From contig DXTB01000017.1 in assembly GCA_019410105.1 (NCBI GenBank), positions 1-18,614 on the forward strand: a stretch of 18,614 bases of DNA, written 5' to 3'. Shown here one piece after another: positions 14,035 through 18,614 of this stretch (positions are counted from its first letter, which is position 1; each line of letters starts with the position of its first letter). The stretch is from Clostridiales bacterium. Lineage in GTDB: Bacteria > Bacillota_A > Clostridia > Oscillospirales > Oscillospiraceae. Below the pieces are notes generated by a model. That model saw only the letters and a program-made list of their open reading frames with translations. It was not told where the DNA came from and did not search any database. Position numbers and translations under genes: made by a program.

Positions 14035-15441
14035 CTACACCGGCGTATCTGCCGCCACGGGTTCGTCCACGTGGGGCATCCGCTTCATTTCCCGGGTAAC
14101 CAGGGCTAGGGCCACCACTACTGCCGCGCTGTCGGCGATGGGACCGGCGTACATGACGCCATCAATCCCCAGGAAGAGGGGGAAGATCAAAATCAGGGGA
14201 ATGAGAAAGATCACCTGCCGGGTGAGGGCGATCAGTGCGCCCCGCTTGGCCTTGCCAATGGAGGTAAAGAAATTGGCCGTAATGGGCTGGAAGGCATTGG
14301 CCAGTGTCATAAACATATAAATGCGGAAATACCGCTCGGCGAACTGAAAATACTCCTCGCTGCCAGAGGGGTCGAACAGTGCCACAATCGGCCGGGGAAA
14401 GAGCTGAAAGCACACAAAGGCAATGCAACAGATTACGGACGCGGCGACAATGGCCTTTCGGTAGGCCTCACGTACGCGGCTATACTGCCGGGCGCCGTAG
14501 TTGTAGCTGAAGATGGGCTGGCAGCCCTGAGAGATACCCAAGGTAAAGCCCAGCATCAGGATGTTGACCTTGGAGATGACCCCAACACACGCCAGGGGAA
14601 TGTCCTCACCGTAGTGGGAGAGCGCACCGTAGTAGGTCAGGGTATTGTTGAGGGTGATCTGCACCAGGAACATGGCCATCTGATTTAAAAAGGGGGAAAC
14701 ACCCAGGGAGCAGATGGCACGCAGAAGTGGCCCGGAAGGGTGCAGGGAGGCCGCCGTCAGGCGGATGGTACGGATGCGGGTGCGGAACGGATAGTACAGT
14801 ACCATGACCAGGGAGAGAGCCTGCCCCAATACGGTGGCCAGCGCGCCCCCGGCCACGCCCATGTCCAGACCGAAGATAAACACCGGGTCCAATATGGTGT
14901 TGAGTACCGCGCCGGAGAGGGTACAGAGCATGGAGTAGGTGGGACTTCCATCGGCCCGGACCAGGGAACTGGCCCCGGTGGTAAAGGTGACCATAGGCAG
15001 GCCGAAGGCGGTAATGCCCGTGTAGATCATGGCGTAGGGCAATACCTCCGGCGTAGCGCCAAACAGGTTGAGGAGTGGGCCTCGGAAAAACAAGGCGATC
15101 AGGCCCAGGGTGAGGCTGAACAGCGCAAGACAGGACAGTCCGGTGCCGGCCACCCGGCGAGCCCGTTCCTCATTTCCGGCCCCTAAATTCAGGTTGAAGT
15201 TGGCAGCAGTGCCGATGCCCATCATCAGGGCAATGGCGGTGGACACGGTGGTGAAGGGGAAAGCCACATTGGTAGCGGCGTTTCCCAAATATCCCACGCC
15301 CTGGCCGATGAAGATCTGATCCACTATATTATAAAGAGAGGTGACCAGATAGGCGACAATGGAAGGGATTGCGAATTTGGGCAACAGGGTATTGATGGGG
15401 AGGGAGCCGAGGGGATTGAGGCTTGAGTTGCTGTCTGGCAT
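14035..15441 (-). CDS. MATE-family multidrug exporter (MepA-like)
   Basis: 468 aa, about 12 membrane helices, cation-coupled efflux of cationic drugs or other small molecules. Typical features are NIVDQIFIGQGVGYLGNAAT near the first helix and MMGIGTAANFNLNLGAGNEERARR after the second, with the matching half-repeat in the C-terminal half (ILMLGFTLGISQGCQPIFSYNYGA). I choose ATG 15441, since GAGGA lies seven bases upstream and the protein then starts just before helix 1. The frame is open upstream to 15609, but that stretch contains the promoter and the terminator hairpin. The gene is monocistronic. The substrate cannot be read from sequence. Confidence 0.93.
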   Translation of the reverse strand: MPDSNSSLNPLGSLPINTLLPKFAIPSIVAYLVTSLYNIVDQIFIGQGVGYLGNAATNVAFPFTTVSTAIALMMGIGTAANFNLNLGAGNEERARRVAGTGLSCLALFSLTLGLIALFFRGPLLNLFGATPEVLPYAMIYTGITAFGLPMVTFTTGASSLVRADGSPTYSMLCTLSGAVLNTILDPVFIFGLDMGVAGGALATVLGQALSLVMVLYYPFRTRIRTIRLTAASLHPSGPLLRAICSLGVSPFLNQMAMFLVQITLNNTLTYYGALSHYGEDIPLACVGVISKVNILMLGFTLGISQGCQPIFSYNYGARQYSRVREAYRKAIVAASVICCIAFVCFQLFPRPIVALFDPSGSEEYFQFAERYFRIYMFMTLANAFQPITANFFTSIGKAKRGALIALTRQVIFLIPLILIFPLFLGIDGVMYAGPIADSAAVVVALALVTREMKRMPHVDEPVAADTPV

Positions 15442-15480
15442 ACCATTTTCCTCGCTTTCAAATCGCCTGATAATACTCTT

Positions 15481-15509
15481 ATTGTAGTATAAATGCAAAG
15501 ATTCGTCAA
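15481..15509 (-). promoter_or_regulatory. sigma-A promoter of the MATE gene
   Basis: On the minus strand TTGACG (15509-15504), a 17-base spacer and TACAAT (15486-15481) each match consensus at five of six positions. ATACT (15473-15477) and AGTAT (15486-15490) form an inverted repeat over the -10, a possible operator. Leader length is about 33 bases. Confidence 0.75.
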
Positions 15510-15552
15510 ATAAAATCCGGCACTCCCCAAAATGGGAGTTGCCGGATTTTAT
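15510..15552 (-). terminator. terminator after the two-component operon
   Basis: Outer stem of 12 bp (15510-15521 with 15541-15552), one more A-T pair, a bulge, then 5 bp (CTCCC/GGGAG). On the minus strand it ends in TTTTATTT. The T-run touches the -35 of the MATE promoter. Confidence 0.85.
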
Positions 15553-15637
15553 ATATGGTATACCGAATGCTGCGTTGATAAACTCATTTCGGACAGGGGG
15601 AGGCTGCATCCTAGGCTTCTAAAACGGTACTGTAGTC

Positions 15638-15715
15638 CTATTGATGGCCGGTAATCCGCAGAAAGTCATGAATGGCCGGCGCCAGGGCGGCAAAGCACGC
15701 GCATAGCCGTCTCAT
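15638..15715 (-). CDS. 25-aa ORF translationally coupled to the histidine kinase
   Basis: ATG at 15715 overlaps the kinase TGA as ATGA. AAGGAGGAG (15732-15724), inside the last kinase codons, gives an ideal 8-base spacer. The peptide is MRRLCACFAALAP followed by AIHDFLRITGHQ; it has a basic N-terminus, a CxC pair and a possibly amphipathic middle. It does not match a family I recognise. The strong SD and exact overlap argue for real translation, but size alone makes chance possible. The remaining 85 bp to the terminator show nothing else. Confidence 0.5.
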   Translation of the reverse strand: MRRLCACFAALAPAIHDFLRITGHQ

Positions 15716-17694
15716 ACCGCGCTCTCCTCCTTGGGTGGCCGTTCCCTGGTCAGGGGGAAGGAGACGGAGGCGGTGAAGAGATCCGCCTGCGTTTGGACGG
15801 AGAAAGTTCCGCCGCAGGCCTCGGTGAAGGTGCGGGCGATGGACAGGCCCAGGCCGCTGCCCCCGTCGGTGCGGCTCTCGTCCCCCCGGACGAACCGCTC
15901 GGTGAGATCCACCCCGTCGGGCAGCTCCTCCCGTGATGTGTTGCGGAGCACCGCCGCGGCCTGCCCGTCTGCTGCGGTCAGCTCCAGGTAGATCCGGGAG
16001 CCCTCCAGGGAGTACTTGAGGGCGTTGCCGATCAGGTTCTGGAACACCCGGTACAGCCGGTCGCCGTCGGCGGCGATCCAGACCGGGGACTCCGGCAGAC
16101 GGGGCCGCAGGGTAAGGCCGCTCTCCTCGATGGCCTCCCCCATGTCCGCAAGGGTCTGGCGAAGCAGCTTTGCAAAATCAATCGGCTTTATATCTACGCT
16201 CAGGTTGCCCGTAGCGGCCTTGCTCACCTCGAACACGTCCCGCACCATGACCTGGAGCCGCTTGGACTTGTCGGAGAGGACACGAATGTAGTCCTGCACA
16301 TGGTCGGGCAGGCCCTCCTCCTGCTGGAGCAGCTCGGTATAGCTGATGATGGAGGTGAGGGGGGTTTTGAGATCGTGGGAGACGTTTGTGATCAGCTCCA
16401 CCTTCATCCGCTCGCTCCTCACCTGTTCGGCCAATGCGGTACGCAGACCCTCCTCCATGTGGGAGAGCTGCTCCGCTGCACCGTGGAAATCTGAGTCCGG
16501 CGGCAGGGGAGGGGCTCCCTCCAGCCTTCCCGCCCCGGCGGCCTCAATGCAGGCCAGCAGGGCGTCCAGCTCGGCGGCAGAGCGGCGGCTTTCCCTGACC
16601 AGCCACACCTGGAGACCGATCAGCACGCATCCGGCCATACAGAGCAGGAGCAGCAGCGGAAGGGGCAGACGGAACAGCAGAAAGACGGGCACGGACAGGG
16701 CGCAGAACAGGAAAAAGGGGATGCAGGCGGCAAACTGCCAGATCATCCGCCGGTCGGCCCGCTGGGCGGCGGGGTGGCGCAGGATCTGCCGCCGGAGCAG
16801 GCGCACACAGGCGGCGCACAGGCTCTGCTCCTTGAGGTGTCCGAAATTGTACCGCAGGTCGTTGATATAAAGGTAAGCCCACCACAGGGCCAGGGGGACG
16901 GAGAGGTAGCGCACAATGCTGTAGGTGAGCACCTCCCCCATCAGCGCGGCCAGACAGCACATTCCGGCCAGGGCGCACGCCCAGAGGAAGGGGACGAGCA
17001 GCAGGAGCTTGACCTCCAGCCACACCCGCCCGGTGAACCAGGCGATGGCCCGGTCGGCCCGCACCTTGTGACGGTGCCACACAATGGACAGGGCGGTGAG
17101 GGCGATACCCGCCAGGGGCGGAAGAAACAGGAAGCAGAAAAAGAAGGCACGGTTCTGTCGGAGAGAACCGACCAGGGAGGCGAGAGACGACGAGCCGGAT
17201 GCGGGCGGGTGCTCGGCCGCGGCCAGAGAGACGGACACATCGGCCGGATCCGCGAAGGGGAGGGGGGAGAACTGACTGGAGATGTCGCGGCCGTCCTTGA
17301 CGGCAGTCACCTTCTCCCCGTCGTAGGTGATCAGAAAATTATACCCGTCGGGCAGCCGGTCGGGAGACAGGGTGTCGGTGTTGGAGAACCTCAGCACTCC
17401 ATCCGCCCGGACGCGGTAGAGCAGGCCGTCGTCCCAGCCCTCCAGGGGATTTTCCTCCTCCGGGGTATCGGCGGCGGAGGCCAGTTCATAGAGGCGGGCT
17501 TCTATAAAGCTGTGAAAGCTGTCCGTAGTCTGGTAGTCGGTCCAGAATATGTCGCGCCAGGGGATGTAGAAAGAGCCCCCGCTGGCAACGGTCACAATCA
17601 CAGCCGCCGCCGCACTGTAGACCAGCAGCGTGACGCCCAGCACGAAAGCCAGAAAGGCCAGGGCGGGCTTAACGCTTCTCGATTTTGTATCCAA
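15712..17694 (-). CDS. membrane sensor histidine kinase
   Basis: 660 aa. TM1 about 10-37, an external region about 38-180, then five more predicted helices near 183-206, 227-252, 258-278, 322-342 and 343-366: a multi-pass sensor rather than the usual two-helix type. There is an amphipathic linker near 400-430. The HisKA H-box is NVSHDLKTPL with phospho-acceptor H440; the ATPase has the N-box FQNLIGNALKYS and G2 box GGSGLGLSIA. The G1 box is replaced by LTERFVRGDES, as is common in this clostridial subfamily. The start is TTG 17694 with AGGTGG upstream; an in-frame TGA at 17712-17710 excludes anything longer. It overlaps the regulator gene by 26 bp. The signal is unknown. Confidence 0.93.
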   Translation of the reverse strand: MDTKSRSVKPALAFLAFVLGVTLLVYSAAAAVIVTVASGGSFYIPWRDIFWTDYQTTDSFHSFIEARLYELASAADTPEEENPLEGWDDGLLYRVRADGVLRFSNTDTLSPDRLPDGYNFLITYDGEKVTAVKDGRDISSQFSPLPFADPADVSVSLAAAEHPPASGSSSLASLVGSLRQNRAFFFCFLFLPPLAGIALTALSIVWHRHKVRADRAIAWFTGRVWLEVKLLLLVPFLWACALAGMCCLAALMGEVLTYSIVRYLSVPLALWWAYLYINDLRYNFGHLKEQSLCAACVRLLRRQILRHPAAQRADRRMIWQFAACIPFFLFCALSVPVFLLFRLPLPLLLLLCMAGCVLIGLQVWLVRESRRSAAELDALLACIEAAGAGRLEGAPPLPPDSDFHGAAEQLSHMEEGLRTALAEQVRSERMKVELITNVSHDLKTPLTSIISYTELLQQEEGLPDHVQDYIRVLSDKSKRLQVMVRDVFEVSKAATGNLSVDIKPIDFAKLLRQTLADMGEAIEESGLTLRPRLPESPVWIAADGDRLYRVFQNLIGNALKYSLEGSRIYLELTAADGQAAAVLRNTSREELPDGVDLTERFVRGDESRTDGGSGLGLSIARTFTEACGGTFSVQTQADLFTASVSFPLTRERPPKEESAV

Positions 17695-18367
17695 TGCCCC
17701 ACACCACCTTCAGATATTCCGGTTCCTTTGGATTGAGCTCGATTTTTTCGCGGATGCGCCGTATGTGTACCATGACGGTGTTCTCTGTGGCATAGGCCTC
17801 CTCGTTCCATACCCGTCGGTAGATCTCCTCGGCGGGGAAGACCCGCCCCAGGTTGCGCATGAGCAGATCCACGATTTTCAGCTCCGTGGCCGTCAGCTTC
17901 ACCGGCTCCCCGTCCACCAGCAGCACCCGCTCCTCCGGGCGGTAGCACAGTCGGCCGTTGACGATCTCTCCGCCCTGGCTCTGGGCGTTCACGTCGCCCA
18001 GTTGGGTATAGCGCCGGAGCTGGCTACGCACCCGGGCCACCAGCTCCTGGGGATGGAAGGGCTTGGCGATGTAGTCGTCCGCCCCCATGGACAGGCCGAG
18101 CACCTTGTCCGAGTCCTCGCTCTTGGCGCTGAGCACAATAATGGGCAGGTTGCGCTTTTCCCGGATTTTCATCACCGCCGAAAGCCCGTCCAGCTTTGGC
18201 ATCATCACGTCGATGACGATCAGCCGCAGGGCGGGGTTTACCGCCTGCTCCAGCGCCTCCATGCCATTGTAGGCCTTGAGCACCTGATAGCCCTCTTTTT
18301 CCAGCAGGATGGCGATGGCACGGACGATTTCGGGATCGTCATCCACCACCAGAATACACTCGTTCAC
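17669..18367 (-). CDS. OmpR/PhoB-family response regulator (VanR-like)
   Basis: 232 aa partner of the adjacent kinase. Receiver domain: acidic pocket D9-D11, phospho-acceptor D53 (IDVMMPKLDG), S80 and K102 (AKPFHP). The C-terminal winged helix (about 130-230) has LTATELKIVDLLMRNLGRVF and VHIRRIREKIE and ends with the usual VWGIGYKI. I choose GTG 18367, because AGGAGGG lies six bases upstream; the frame extends to a TTG at 18412, but that would put 15 non-family residues in front of the receiver. It is first gene of the operon with the kinase and the 25-aa ORF. Targets are unknown; no transporter gene is attached, unlike many Bce/Van clusters. Confidence 0.94.
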   Translation of the reverse strand: MNECILVVDDDPEIVRAIAILLEKEGYQVLKAYNGMEALEQAVNPALRLIVIDVMMPKLDGLSAVMKIREKRNLPIIVLSAKSEDSDKVLGLSMGADDYIAKPFHPQELVARVRSQLRRYTQLGDVNAQSQGGEIVNGRLCYRPEERVLLVDGEPVKLTATELKIVDLLMRNLGRVFPAEEIYRRVWNEEAYATENTVMVHIRRIREKIELNPKEPEYLKVVWGIGYKIEKR

Positions 18368-18445
18368 ACAAATCCCTCCTATGGACGCTATCTTACCAGC
18401 CCTTTCTGTCAAAGAGCGTGAGACAATTCTGACAAATCTCTTACA

Positions 18446-18474
18446 ATCATAGCAGATTTGCCGGGGCCGGGCAA
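18446..18474 (-). promoter_or_regulatory. candidate promoter of the two-component operon
   Basis: On the minus strand TTGCCC (18474-18469), 17 bases, TATGAT (18451-18446). Three heptamers follow: TTGTAAG (18446-18440), TTGTCAG (18435-18429) and TTGTCTC (18426-18420), spaced 11 and 9 bases, possible direct-repeat sites for the OmpR-type regulator. Confidence 0.5.
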
Positions 18475-18477
18475 TGG

Positions 18478-18511
18478 AAAACGGCGCGCCCTAAACCGGG
18501 CGCGCCGTTTT
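18478..18511 (-). terminator. terminator of the gene at the right edge
   Basis: A perfect 14 bp GC-rich stem (18478-18491 with 18498-18511) has loop TAAACC. T-runs of four to five bases flank it on both strands. It separates the edge gene from the two-component promoter. Confidence 0.85.
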
Positions 18512-18527
18512 TGGGGAGGGAAACAGG

Positions 18528-18614
18528 TCAGTGCTCCACGGGGATCTCCAGATTTCCAAAGGTGATGGAAACCACCTGTGCGGGGTCGATGAACAGCCGA
18601 TCGCCGTTGGCATC
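18528..18614 (-). CDS. C-terminus of an unidentified protein (cut by window end)
   Basis: The last 28 codons and TGA of a minus-strand gene: DANGDRLFIDPAQVVS followed by ITFGNLEIPVEH. The frame is open to the edge, and the codon use resembles the neighbours. A strong hairpin follows 17 bases after the stop, which supports a real gene end. Too short to assign. Confidence 0.65.
   Translation of the reverse strand, partial: DANGDRLFIDPAQVVSITFGNLEIPVEH

Noticed and set aside
15442..15609. Longer MATE protein starting at 15609
   Set aside because: That stretch holds a terminator hairpin and a near-consensus promoter, and the extra residues are not MATE-like.
1..18614. Prophage, integron, CRISPR or defence island
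   Set aside because: No integrase, transposase, cas gene, regular spacer array or phage structural gene was found.

Overview
This 18.6 kb chromosomal window is G+C-rich and most likely comes from a Firmicute of the class Clostridia. The Oscillospiraceae (Flavonifractor / Oscillibacter / Pseudoflavonifractor type) fit best. The evidence is the Gram-positive polymerase PolC, the redox repressor Rex, an SLH-domain surface protein, a SpoIID-like enzyme with peptidoglycan-binding domains, strong AAGGAGG ribosome-binding sites and some TTG/GTG starts. The family placement is an inference; the phylum is well supported. No rRNA, tRNA, CRISPR array or insertion sequence with a transposase was seen.

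Layout. (1) 1-3360, plus strand: the 3' three quarters of polC. It is followed by a hairpin-rich 129 bp segment flanked by two perfect 50 bp copies of the polC 3' end, then by ferritin (3673-4185). (2) 6439-4260, minus strand: a tight three-gene operon encoding a small beta-sandwich protein, a SpoIID-like/peptidoglycan-binding protein and a second peptidoglycan-binding protein. None has a visible signal peptide. (3) 6608-8382, plus strand: rex and a translationally overlapping exported SLH-domain protein, closed by a strong terminator. (4) 8502-12634, plus strand: a MarR repressor and a heterodimeric ABC exporter with one degenerate ATP site. Two nearly matching palindromic sequences, one inside the promoter and one at the repressor/exporter junction, suggest autoregulation. 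(5) 12758-12913: a 51-residue Cys/Gly-rich membrane microprotein. Its leader can fold so that the Shine-Dalgarno sequence is paired, and a CATA-type (mother-cell sigma-like) promoter candidate lies upstream. It is followed by a terminator and a flavodoxin/2x[4Fe-4S] protein (13019-13783). (6) 13784-14034: a structured intergenic stretch with a 14-codon ORF. (7) 15441-14035, minus: a MATE exporter with its own strong promoter. (8) 18367-15638, minus: an OmpR-type response regulator, a multi-pass histidine kinase overlapping it by 26 bp, and a 25-codon ORF overlapping the kinase stop as ATGA. (9) 18614-18528, minus: the C-terminus of an unidentified gene.

How the parts work together. The window looks like ordinary core and accessory chromosome: replication, iron storage, NADH/NAD+ sensing, envelope or spore peptidoglycan work, two drug-exporter types with local regulation, and an envelope-type two-component system. 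The least explained items are the very small genes (51-aa Cys-rich protein, 25-aa ORF after the kinase, 14-codon ORF at 13956), the SD-masking leader, and the duplicated polC terminus.
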